Part shown: in pieces, positions 26,641 through 34,201 of the stretch
Layout of the letters: every line of letters begins with the position of its first letter
Numbering within the stretch: the stretch's first letter is position 1
Program-made: the position numbers and the translations under genes
Notes under the pieces: generated by a model
The model's input: the letters and a program-made list of their open reading frames with translations, nothing else
What the model was told of the DNA's origin: nothing
Databases searched by the model: none
DNA from: Acidobacteriota bacterium
GTDB lineage: Bacteria; Acidobacteriota; Terriglobia; Acidiferrales; UBA7541
Direction of reading: 5' to 3'
Length of the DNA stretch: 64,000 bases
Assembly: GCA_013289825.1 (NCBI GenBank)
Contig: JABCZF010000025.1
Span: forward strand, 1 to 64,000

Positions 26641-27587
26641 ATGAAATGGAATGAGAGATCCTTCTTGCGGTACGATTGGACCACGTTCGATCCTGGCCGA
26701 GAGATAGGAGCAGGCCGCTTGGGGACGCTGATCCAGGACTTGCGCTATGCCGTGCGGATGCTGGCAAAGGCGCCGGGTTTCACGGCCGTTGCCGTTCTAA
26801 CCCTCGCTCTCGACATCGGTGCCAACACGGCCATCTTTTCGATTGTAGACGCTGTGCTCCTCGAATCACTTCCGGTGGCCAACCCGCAGGAACTCGCCCT
26901 TTTCTCCGACGACCCCAGCCAGGGGGCCTACAGCGGCCAGGTCATGAGCGGGCTGTGGTTCGAATTCACTTACCGCAACTACGAATTCTTCCGGAATCAC
27001 AACGAATCCTTCCGCGACATTTGCGCCTTCGAAAGTAATCGCCACCAGCGAATCAAGAATCAACGTCATGAGTTTCAACACAAGTTCACCTTCTGGCTGG
27101 TCCAGAACTTCGGTGTAATTGCTGTCGAAGATTTGAACGTCAAAGGCTTAGCAGGCGGTATGCTCGCCAAGTCGGTACACGATGTGAGTTGGGCTTCCTT
27201 CTTTTCTAAACTTGCGTACAAGGCTGAAAGTGCTGGTCGCACGTTGAGGGCGGTCAACCCCCGTGGAACAAGTCAGACATGCACAAGCGGGACCAAGGTG
27301 TGGAAGGAACTCTCAGATAGAGAGCACCTCTGCACCGCTTGCGGGTTGACTGCTCCTCGTGATGTCGTGTCTGCTCAAGTTATTCTCCAAAGGGCTAGGA
27401 TGAGTCCTTCAACCGCAACGTAGCGGATTTAATCGCGAGCGTGGTTTGAGAAGCCGTCGCATTTATGCGACGGAGAAGTCACCGCCCTGGTTTCAGTCTC
27501 CTGGCAATGGTCGCAGCAATTGCGGGTTACGTCCCGGCGCGACGGGCGATGCGTGTCGATCCGCTGGCCGCGTTGAGATACGAATAA
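26641..27587 (+). pseudogene. ADOP-type (MacB/FtsX) permease gene interrupted by a TnpB remnant
   Basis: The first 131 codons are the N-terminus of an acidobacterial duplicated orphan permease: [20 protein letters not shown] and [20 protein letters not shown]. At about 27034 the sequence changes to TnpB coding. After the element's right end at 27482, the ADOP C-terminus resumes in another frame: LLAMVAAIAGYVPARRAMRV, ending DPLAALRYE at 27587. About 650 codons of the permease middle are missing relative to the family's usual 800 or so residues. Only the two tips survive, so the gene is dead. Confidence 0.8.
27034..27482 (+). mobile_element. tnpB: truncated TnpB gene and right end of IS200/IS605-type element (copy 2)
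   Basis: The TnpB part covers the second half of the RuvC nuclease: the catalytic Glu in [26 protein letters not shown], the SQTC/CTACG zinc ribbon and the third Asp in APRDVVSAQ. The N-terminal domains and first RuvC Asp are absent, and the first CxxC pair of the ribbon is changed (CTSG), so the protein cannot be active. The coding stops at 27423; the right-end hairpin follows at about 27453-27472 and the end at 27482. The left end is missing. Bases 27341-27482 match 1-143. Confidence 0.8.
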
Positions 27588-27767
27588 TTCTTCACCCAAG
27601 CAAACTGGGCGCATGGGTCCGGAGTGGGTGTACTTTCGGCCCGGACTTGCCGGCGGCCTGTTGTGCACCACAGCAGCGACACCTTCAGCGCGCGGATCTA
27701 AGGGCAGAACGACCTAACTAATGCGGCTTCCACCAGGAGCGCGATCCGCTGCGTCAACTTGACGCGG

Positions 27768-30257
27768 CTATTTTCGGCCGATGAAGCGGACGCGGAGGGT
27801 GAAAGCTCGGCTTTGGCCACCGGAGAAGGCGCGGAAATTGGGAGCGTCGAAATTGTTTACTACCGTGTCGGGATTTTGGCGGCCTAGCGCGTTGACAGCT
27901 TCCACTCGGACTCCCCAGAGGTAGCCTCGGAAACCGAATTTCTTTTCGATGCCGAGGTTGAGGCTGGCGTAGTCGGGGAAGCGGGAAGAGTTTGGGGGAC
28001 CGACGAGTTGCTGCTCTAGATTGATGACGCTGAACGGGAAGCCGGTGCGGTATTCGAAGAAATAGCTGAGTTGGATGCCCCAAATGTGGGTGGGGGCCCA
28101 GCCCCAGCTGAGGAGGCGGTTGGGGGCATCCCACGCGACCGGGCCGGATTGCTGGGCTAGGTAGAAGATCGACCCGAGGGCGGGGTTAAGGACTTCGTTG
28201 GAGTGGGCGATGGAGCGGGTGTAGGCGCCGTAGACTTCCATGTCCTCGGAAAAGACGTGGCGGACCGAAGCGGTGGCGGCACGGTAGCGGTCCTTGCGCG
28301 TATCTTCCAGAAGAAAAATTCCACCGGGTTGCGTAGGTTGCTGATGGACGTAGGCAAAGCTGTGGGAACTGTTGCGGGCTAGGAGCTCGAGGGCGAGGAG
28401 CGTGCTGTGTGCGAATTTTTGCTGCCAGCCGGCGCTGGAAATTGTGAAGCGGGGTTGCTGCAGGGCGTTTGTGGGGAGTGCGAACTGGCTTACGACCGGG
28501 CCTCGGGCGACGATGTTGCCGACGGAGTCGTAGAAGGTGTCAATCTGGCGCTGATCTAGAGTTTGGCCGATGAGAGAGAGATTTAGCGGAGCGTTGTAGA
28601 TCCCCCAGCCGATGGAGATCTTTGAAGTGTCGTCGCCGAAAGGGAGAATGTTGGCGGAGAGGCGCGGGCCGGCCATGGCCCTTCGCGTGAAGCGATCCCA
28701 GTCGGTGCGCAGGCCTGCTTGCACTACCAGGTACTTTGAGATCGACCAGGTGTCTTGGGCGTAGGCGCCGTCTTGGGCGTTAGAGACGTGCGGAGCTGCG
28801 GGGCCTTGAAACGTGGAGCGGCGCACGAGGCAGCCGGGGATGGGCGAAACACAAGGCGTGCCGTTTTGTTGACCGCCTAGAAATACTTGGAGGGCATCGA
28901 TCTCACCGCGTTCCGCGGAGAGGGAATAGCTTAGGGTTGCTACGTTGGCGCCTGCGGCGATTTGGTGAGTGCCGTGCCAGTGGCGCGATGCGGCGACCAT
29001 CTGGGCTGCCGCTTGCAGGCGGCGGCCGCGCTGATGGAGGCGCTGGAAATAGTTGCCGGTCGAGCCGTTGACGAGAAGGACGTCGGGTTGCGGGCCGTGA
29101 GGGATAAAGTCGAGAGTGCCGTCATCAGCGGCGACGCCGAAATCGAAGAGCGTGTCGTGGAGCCAGACTTGATCTTTGAGGGAGGCGAAGTAACGCTCTT
29201 GCTCGCCGGTGACTGTGGTCGAGACAGGATCGAGGGGGTCGAGGCCGATGTTTGTGTCGTAGGCGCGGTTATAGAGGAAGGTGGCATGGAGAATGTGTTT
29301 GGGCGTGATGTTGTATTGGAGGCGGAGGAGGTTGTCGCCTGCCCAGTCTTCCCAAGTGTTAGCGCCGGAAGGCAGCTCTTCGATGACAGCGAAGGTGTGT
29401 TGGAGGCTGATGGAATCGGAGAACCACAAGCGGCCACGCTCGAGGGGGCCGGAGAAAGTGAACCGTGGATACCAATCGCCTAGATGAATACCCTCGTAAA
29501 CATTGACGCCGGGGGCGGGATTGGTAGTGCCAAAGCGCCAGCGGTCGTCGCCATCGGGGGTTTCGAGGCTGAGGATGTTTGCGCCGGAATGAGCATAGGC
29601 TGCGCCGAAGCGGCTGGTTTGGACTTCGGCGGCGCGCGTGGCGTCGACGTTGAAGCGAGAGGTCAGCTGGCCATTTACCGGGTCGCCGATTTCGAAGCCG
29701 TCGAGGAGGTACTGGGTTTCTCCGGAGCGGGCGCCGGCAATGTGAAGGTTGTTGAGATTGTCTTGCGTGATTTCGGGCAGCGCGGCGAGGCTCTGCGCGA
29801 GGACGTGAGGACTGGGTACGGGAATGTCGCGGATGGCGCGCGCGGTGAGAGTGTTGCGTTGAGCCGTGTCTTGCGGGTCGATTTGATTGGCGGGGGCGGT
29901 GACTTGCACGTGCTCGTGGAGTTCTTCGGCGTGATTCAGTGTGAGATTGAGCTCATTGGCGCCTGGTTGAAAAGTGATCGCGCGGGCGGCGATCAAGAAG
30001 AAGCCTTGCTTGCGGACTTCCAATCTGAAATCGCCGGTGGGGAGATTTCGGAGAGTGAAGCGGCCGGCGCCGTCGGTTTCGGTGCGATAGACGTGGGCGG
30101 AACTGTCTTCGAGTTTCAGTTGGGCGGCGACGACGGGGATACCGTTTTCGTCCAGTACCAGACCGGTGCAGGCAGCCAGGTCCGCGGCGCGGGTCGGGAG
30201 GGATGCAAGAATGCTGAGACAGACAAGCGCAGAAGTAAATAGGCGAACGATCCCCAT
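27768..30257 (-). CDS. Oar-like TonB-dependent receptor
   Basis: 829 residues: signal peptide (to TRAAD), a carboxypeptidase-regulatory-like beta sandwich (TGLVLDENGIPVVAAQLKLE ... GRFTLRNLPTGDFRLEV), a plug domain (IPVPSPHVLAQSL, YLLDGFEIGDPVNG) and a long beta barrel ending in aromatic FTLRVRFIGRK. Proteins of this kind import or bind large substrates at the outer membrane with TonB energy. A classical TonB box is not obvious. The gene stands alone; the MNIO operon next to it is on the same strand but separated by about 100 bases. Confidence 0.85.
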   Translation of the reverse strand: MGIVRLFTSALVCLSILASLPTRAADLAACTGLVLDENGIPVVAAQLKLEDSSAHVYRTETDGAGRFTLRNLPTGDFRLEVRKQGFFLIAARAITFQPGANELNLTLNHAEELHEHVQVTAPANQIDPQDTAQRNTLTARAIRDIPVPSPHVLAQSLAALPEITQDNLNNLHIAGARSGETQYLLDGFEIGDPVNGQLTSRFNVDATRAAEVQTSRFGAAYAHSGANILSLETPDGDDRWRFGTTNPAPGVNVYEGIHLGDWYPRFTFSGPLERGRLWFSDSISLQHTFAVIEELPSGANTWEDWAGDNLLRLQYNITPKHILHATFLYNRAYDTNIGLDPLDPVSTTVTGEQERYFASLKDQVWLHDTLFDFGVAADDGTLDFIPHGPQPDVLLVNGSTGNYFQRLHQRGRRLQAAAQMVAASRHWHGTHQIAAGANVATLSYSLSAERGEIDALQVFLGGQQNGTPCVSPIPGCLVRRSTFQGPAAPHVSNAQDGAYAQDTWSISKYLVVQAGLRTDWDRFTRRAMAGPRLSANILPFGDDTSKISIGWGIYNAPLNLSLIGQTLDQRQIDTFYDSVGNIVARGPVVSQFALPTNALQQPRFTISSAGWQQKFAHSTLLALELLARNSSHSFAYVHQQPTQPGGIFLLEDTRKDRYRAATASVRHVFSEDMEVYGAYTRSIAHSNEVLNPALGSIFYLAQQSGPVAWDAPNRLLSWGWAPTHIWGIQLSYFFEYRTGFPFSVINLEQQLVGPPNSSRFPDYASLNLGIEKKFGFRGYLWGVRVEAVNALGRQNPDTVVNNFDAPNFRAFSGGQSRAFTLRVRFIGRK

Positions 30258-30356
30258 ACCACACCCATTTTGCTTGGGCCTGCATTTATTAGACTACGGA
30301 TTGTTCAGGTGGGAGGGCTTTTTACATCGCGGATTGCTACGAGAGAGACAAAGCCC

Positions 30357-30626
30357 TTATTGGAGGAACGGCGGGAAACGGAGGCGCGACAGACGCAGTA
30401 GGAACGCGGCGAACCAACTCGGGCGGCGTTTTAACTGGCGCTTTTTGGCGAAGCTACGAGCGGCCATCTCGAGGCCGATCCAATCGAGATTCTCGAGGGC
30501 CGTGCATTGTTCGTCGGAGAGGCCGGCTTTTTTTGCTTCGGCGCGGGGGTTGCCTTTGAAATTGGCGCGTGCGTCGGAGTCGACGTAAAGGCGGGCGAGG
30601 AAGGCTTCGAGTCGGGTGGAACTCAA
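30357..30626 (-). CDS. small helical protein encoded with the DUF692 enzyme
   Basis: 89 residues, last gene of the operon. TTG start overlapping the upstream stop (TTGA), with GGAGG seven bases ahead, which strongly supports translation. The sequence is mostly helical: LEAFLARLYVDSDARANF, then KAGLSDEQCTALENLDWIGL, then AARSFAKKR, and ends in a basic, hydrophobic tail (LRLSRLRFPPFLQ). The spacing of the Gly-Leu, Glu, Ala-Leu and the A.SF..KR block recalls short helical domains such as LigA or Nif11 leaders, but I cannot assign it. By position it may be a partner of the DUF692 enzyme, in the place that DUF2063-type partners hold in other MNIO systems. Confidence 0.7.
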   Translation of the reverse strand: MSSTRLEAFLARLYVDSDARANFKGNPRAEAKKAGLSDEQCTALENLDWIGLEMAARSFAKKRQLKRRPSWFAAFLLRLSRLRFPPFLQ

Positions 30627-31492
30627 GCGACGACCTCCGCAGGTCGCATGCGGCGCTCTCGGCCTTTGGCGAGGGCCCTGCGAGCTTGGGCGATTTCGGC
30701 GAGAAGGGAGTCCATCGAGGGATAGTGGCCGTCGCGTTCGAGAATCACTGTGAGCGGACCGGGGGCACGGGCGGCGGTTTCTTCGAGGAGGTCGAAGACG
30801 GGATCGGGAACGTCGTGGAGGTGATCATCGAGAAGGCGCTGCGTGCCGTCGGGCGCGGAGATGAACTTGCCACCTGCGATGTGAATGGCGGCAATGCGCT
30901 CCGGTGGGATTTGGCGCACAAACTCGCAGGGGTCGTAGCCATGATTAAGGCCGTTGGCGAGGACATTGTGAAGATCGAGGAGCAAGCCGCAATTTGAGGA
31001 GGAGAGGATGCCGGCGATCCAGTCGGATTCCGCGAGTGTGCTGGCGGGGGGATCGATCAGCGTGGCGATATTTTCGACCAGAGGCTTGGCTCCAACGGCG
31101 GCTTGGGCGCGGTGGAGATTGGCGGCGGCCGCATCTACCGTGGCGGAGCAGCGAGGTGGGGCGGCGAGATGGCCGATTTCGATTCCGCCTGCGCGGACGA
31201 AAGCCAGATGTTCGGACCAGAATTCGGGGCTGACCTCTTCCACGAGACGCGCCATTCGATCGAGGCGCTCGGTTACCACGGGAGAGGAGGAAGCGAGCCC
31301 GAGACTGACGCCGTGGAGAACGACGGGGATTTGCGCCGCGAGCGTTTTGAGAGCGCGGATTTGGCGGCTTGGTGCGCAGAAAAAATCGTCGGCAATAACC
31401 TCTAAGAGGTCGATGCCATCGAGGTGCTCGAGAATGCCGGCGGCTAGGTCGGGACGCCAGCCGAGGCCGACTCTGTCGGTGAGATTGTTCAC
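30623..31492 (-). CDS. DUF692 multinuclear non-haem iron oxidative enzyme (MNIO)
   Basis: 289 residues, TIM-barrel family of MbnB, TglH and bufferin-type enzymes, which oxidise Cys residues of ribosomal peptides using two or three iron ions. The expected metal ligands are in place: H60 (VVLHGVSLGL), H95 (WSEHLAF), E140 (VENIATL), D173 and H175 (LLDLHNVLANGLNHG), H204 (IHIAGG), D223/H226 and E252 (VILERDGHYP). GTG start at 31492 with GGAG eight bases upstream, lying inside the last codons of the upstream gene. It is immediately downstream of the Cys-rich membrane protein, the likely substrate. Confidence 0.85.
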   Translation of the reverse strand: MNNLTDRVGLGWRPDLAAGILEHLDGIDLLEVIADDFFCAPSRQIRALKTLAAQIPVVLHGVSLGLASSSPVVTERLDRMARLVEEVSPEFWSEHLAFVRAGGIEIGHLAAPPRCSATVDAAAANLHRAQAAVGAKPLVENIATLIDPPASTLAESDWIAGILSSSNCGLLLDLHNVLANGLNHGYDPCEFVRQIPPERIAAIHIAGGKFISAPDGTQRLLDDHLHDVPDPVFDLLEETAARAPGPLTVILERDGHYPSMDSLLAEIAQARRALAKGRERRMRPAEVVA

Positions 31493-31495
31493 TTC

Positions 31496-32455
31496 TTAGC
31501 TCCCGCAACCGCCGCAGCCGCCGCCGCAACCTCCACCGCCCCCACAGCCACCGCCGCCACAGCTACTGCTTCCACTACTGCAGCTGCTGGCCGTGCCGCA
31601 CGAAGAGTTGCGGGAACCCCAACCGGTAGAGTCTAGTCCGCGAGGCTGTCTGCGCGGGCGAAGCGCGGTCACCTGGGGAAAGAGGATGGGCGAGACTTCC
31701 GTGAGTCCGTAGGCCGAAGCCAGCCAAACCAGGTCCGAGGTCGCGCCTCCGGGGCGAAGCGACGCGGCGCGGCGACGAAGTGAGCCGAAGAGAGATTTCA
31801 CGTCCTGAAGAAATTTTTCGCCGCGGGCGGTGCGAAACGGATTGCTCGTTTTAAAAGCGACGAAAGCGGCGAGACCAGAAAGAATGACGAGGAAAAGGAT
31901 GTTGCTGCGACCGCGGGAAAGCGCGATAAGAACTTTCACGGCTGCAACGCCTAGAAGAATTCCGATGGCGATGGCAACGCGGCGGAAGCGCGCTTTTCGC
32001 ACCTCTTCGTCGGGCAGGAGGCCGAACCTCTCGAGATTGATGGCGTAATCGAAACAGGCCGTACAGCCTTCGAGGGAGTCCAACGTCGAGTGAACGGGCT
32101 GGGAGTTTTTGAAGGCTTCGAGGATGCGCTTTTCGATGGGGCGCTTTACGGTTTCGATGGCCGCCGGGTCAGTCAGTTCGAGTCGGCTATCAGCGCTTCC
32201 GGGAAAAAGGACAGAGGCTCGCGAACTTTTCAGAGTCAACAGACCGCGGTCGATGAGCGAAAGTGCGGCGACCCGGAGGGCTTCGCTTTCGCCGCCGCGC
32301 AAGAAAGCCACGAAGTAGGGATCGTCAATGGGAGGCTTGCCGTTGTCGCGGTCTTCGCTGAGGCGACGAAGAAAAACAACCCCCGCGATGACCAGCAAGG
32401 ACAAAAAGAAATAGAAGACGAGAAATTCCGGGCCACGAAGATCAAAGGGATTCAC
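31496..32455 (-). CDS. TIGR04222-type membrane protein with Gly/Ser/Cys-rich tail
   Basis: 319 residues. Membrane helices at about 9-29, 159-178 and 184-201; a soluble domain between the first two; and a 34-residue tail from C286 to the end made only of Cys, Gly, Ser, Thr and Ala. It has seven Cys at 286, 292, 299, 304, 310, 314 and 317. The N-terminus MNPFDLRGPEFLVFYFFL matches my memory of the TIGR04222 family, whose members end in low-complexity Gly/Cys stretches. The GTG at 32455 has GAGG six bases upstream and overlaps the preceding gene by 14 bases; GTG 32467 is possible. Likely substrate of the MNIO enzyme, though no chemistry has been shown. Confidence 0.75.
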   Translation of the reverse strand: MNPFDLRGPEFLVFYFFLSLLVIAGVVFLRRLSEDRDNGKPPIDDPYFVAFLRGGESEALRVAALSLIDRGLLTLKSSRASVLFPGSADSRLELTDPAAIETVKRPIEKRILEAFKNSQPVHSTLDSLEGCTACFDYAINLERFGLLPDEEVRKARFRRVAIAIGILLGVAAVKVLIALSRGRSNILFLVILSGLAAFVAFKTSNPFRTARGEKFLQDVKSLFGSLRRRAASLRPGGATSDLVWLASAYGLTEVSPILFPQVTALRPRRQPRGLDSTGWGSRNSSCGTASSCSSGSSSCGGGGCGGGGGCGGGCGGCGS

Positions 32456-33215
32456 GGCGCACCTCACCAGAAAGCGCTTCGGCCCGGGATGCGATCCGGC
32501 AGGCCAGGTCGAGGAGAGGAAAGAAAAGACGCGGCGCTTCGCCAGGAGCCGAGATGCGTGCTTCCTGCGTGGCCGCGAGTCTAGCGGAGAGCTGCGGCCA
32601 ATCGGGAATGGCCAGCTCGGCGCCCAATGATTGAAGGGCTTGGAAAGACGAAGCTGCGGGTCGACCCTCGAGGTCGAGGAGCACGGCGGCGTAGGAACGC
32701 AGGGGGCCGAGTGCTCCGGCGATCAAAAGGCCAAGCTGTTCTTCACGCAGGCTACCTGCAACGTAGGCGGCGCGGAGGCGAAGAATAAGATTGAGGAGTT
32801 GCTGGCGGAGCTGGCGGACCTCGGCATCGCGAGGGATGGAGAGAGAAGCGAACGGATCGTCGCCGAAGAGAATGGCGCGGCGGCGGCGGATGTCAGCGAA
32901 TTTGGGAGCAAAGGAACGAGCGGCGTGAGGTATTTCATCCTTCAAGAGAAACATGGGATGGAGTTGGATAGCCGCTTGGGCCACGCGTAGAGGTTGACGG
33001 AGCTGGTCGGCCTTGGCTTCTGAGAAGACGGCAAGAACCAGAATAAGGTTGATGTCGGAAGTCGCGCGAAGTTTACCTTCGGCGGCGCTTCCAAAGAGCA
33101 CGGCAGAAAGAAGGTCAGGGCCGAAAGCGTCCTTCGCGGATTGCAGAAAAGAATTTAGAACCTCGGCGACAGGAGGAGGAAGCTGCGGCAGGGGAAGTGG
33201 CGTGGAGGAACTCAT
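32442..33215 (-). CDS. nucleotidyltransferase-fold protein, active site altered
   Basis: 257 residues, first gene of the operon. The N-terminal third has the MNT-type nucleotidyltransferase signature LFGSAAEGKLRATSDINLIL. The usual SDxD metal pair is SDIN here, so the second Asp is Asn and catalysis is doubtful. The C-terminal part is helical (RQLRQQLLNLILRLRAAYVAG). ATG 33215 with GAGG six bases upstream. The neighbour order NTase, TIGR04222 protein, MNIO, small protein with overlaps shows one transcript from the promoter at 33253-33281. Role unknown; perhaps a binding or regulatory subunit. Confidence 0.7.
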   Translation of the reverse strand: MSSSTPLPLPQLPPPVAEVLNSFLQSAKDAFGPDLLSAVLFGSAAEGKLRATSDINLILVLAVFSEAKADQLRQPLRVAQAAIQLHPMFLLKDEIPHAARSFAPKFADIRRRRAILFGDDPFASLSIPRDAEVRQLRQQLLNLILRLRAAYVAGSLREEQLGLLIAGALGPLRSYAAVLLDLEGRPAASSFQALQSLGAELAIPDWPQLSARLAATQEARISAPGEAPRLFFPLLDLACRIASRAEALSGEVRRESL

Positions 33216-33252
33216 GAAAGACCTCGCGCGTCACGAAACAGTTGCTACAACG

Positions 33253-33281
33253 ATGCTAGGATGCCGCCTTTCGAAAGTCAA
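33253..33281 (-). promoter_or_regulatory. sigma70-type promoter of the MNIO operon
   Basis: On the minus strand TTGACT, a 17-base spacer and TAGCAT, about 38 bases before the ATG of the first gene. The -35 is near consensus and the -10 matches four of six. It separates the operon from the RCK-domain gene upstream. Confidence 0.7.
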
Positions 33282-33292
33282 CGGATGGAAGG

Positions 33293-34009
33293 TTAGCAAA
33301 CAGGGCCGCGAGAATCCAGACGGGAAGAGATCCCACTGAAGGCGCTTTTCGAGCTGGAGATGACTTCGTTGGCACCCAAGCTTTCCAGGATTTCCGTGAA
33401 CTCGTCGAGATAGCAGCGGACGATGATGTGCGTTTTCTTGTTGCGATCGCGGGCACGTTTGGTCACCAGCAGAGCGGTCTCGATGTTGTTGGATGTGACG
33501 ATGAGGAGTTTGGCGTGCTCGATACCGGCGTCGGATAGCGAGCTCTCCTGCCTGGCGTCGTCGACGATAATGGGTTCCCCATCGCGAATGAGGTCATCGA
33601 CCGCAGCGGCATCCTTATCGATCAAAACATAAGGCTGTTTCCAGCGGCGGAGATGCTCGACAATGCGCATTCCGAGGTGCGTGTAGCCGACGATGATGAC
33701 GTGGTTTTGCATCTCTTTGGCGAGCATGCGGCATCCTTCCTGCGGATTGTAGCGCTCGAAAGCTTCGAGCAGAAAGATCGAAATGATGATGCCAAAGAGG
33801 ACGCATTGGCCCCAAAAGGAGTACAGCACCCAGAAGGAATCCGGACGGGAGCGAAAATAGATTGCGTTTAGAAAGGATTCGCCGAGGGGCAGATGTTCCC
33901 AGAGATGAAAGACCACTGTACCTAGAGCGAACCAAAGTCCAATGAGGGCGAAGCCCCAGCGGCTTTGCCACAGGAAGAGGATTAGGCGGATCCAGAAAAA
34001 ACGGCGCAT
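33293..34009 (-). CDS. two-helix membrane protein with TrkA-N (RCK) domain
   Basis: 238 residues. Two hydrophobic segments (about 9-32 and 60-85) are followed by a Rossmann-type TrkA-N domain: VIIVGYTHLGMRIVEHL, VLIDKD, and DGEPIIVDDARQESSL. The layout is that of a ligand-gated K+ channel subunit, but the segment between the helices has no TVGYG-like filter (it reads LNAIYFRSRPDSFWVLY), so ion conduction as a K+ channel is unlikely. I chose ATG 34009; the frame continues upstream through the tRNA gene. No strong ribosome site is visible. Confidence 0.65.
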   Translation of the reverse strand: MRRFFWIRLILFLWQSRWGFALIGLWFALGTVVFHLWEHLPLGESFLNAIYFRSRPDSFWVLYSFWGQCVLFGIIISIFLLEAFERYNPQEGCRMLAKEMQNHVIIVGYTHLGMRIVEHLRRWKQPYVLIDKDAAAVDDLIRDGEPIIVDDARQESSLSDAGIEHAKLLIVTSNNIETALLVTKRARDRNKKTHIIVRCYLDEFTEILESLGANEVISSSKSAFSGISSRLDSRGPVC

Positions 34010-34045
34010 GGGTGTCGGCAAAGGCCGTTGTAAGACCCAGAGAAA

Positions 34046-34122
34046 TGGTAGGCCCGTGCGGACTCGAACCGCAGACCTCGTCCGTGTCAAGGACGCGCTC
34101 TAACCAACTGAGCTACGGGCCT
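34046..34122 (-). tRNA. tRNA-Val(GAC), CCA encoded
   Basis: Complete cloverleaf on the minus strand: acceptor AGGCCCG/CGGGCCT, D-arm GCTC-AGTTGGTTA-GAGC, anticodon stem CGTCC/GGACG with loop TTGACAC (anticodon GAC) and TTCGAGT in the T loop. The 3' CCA is encoded at 34046-34048. Confidence 0.95.
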
Positions 34123-34201
34123 AGAATGGTGTTAGCTTATCACGATTAGCGAGCTTCTTGAGGGAGGCGAACCGCTCTCAATTGCGGCGAAGAAAAGACA
34201 A

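Noticed and set aside
31499..31600. Gly/Cys-rich coding stretch as a sequencing artefact or CRISPR-like repeat
   Set aside because: Codons are mixed, the frame is kept to a stop that also positions the next gene's ribosome site, and there are no regular direct repeats. No CRISPR array was seen anywhere in the window.
32456..32467. GTG 32467 as start of the TIGR04222-type protein
   Set aside because: GAGG is too close to it, while GTG 32455 has GAGG at six bases and gives the family's MNPFDL beginning.
34010..34090. N-terminal extension of the RCK protein through the tRNA gene
   Set aside because: The extension is the antisense of tRNA-Val; the hydrophobic N-terminus starts after ATG 34009.
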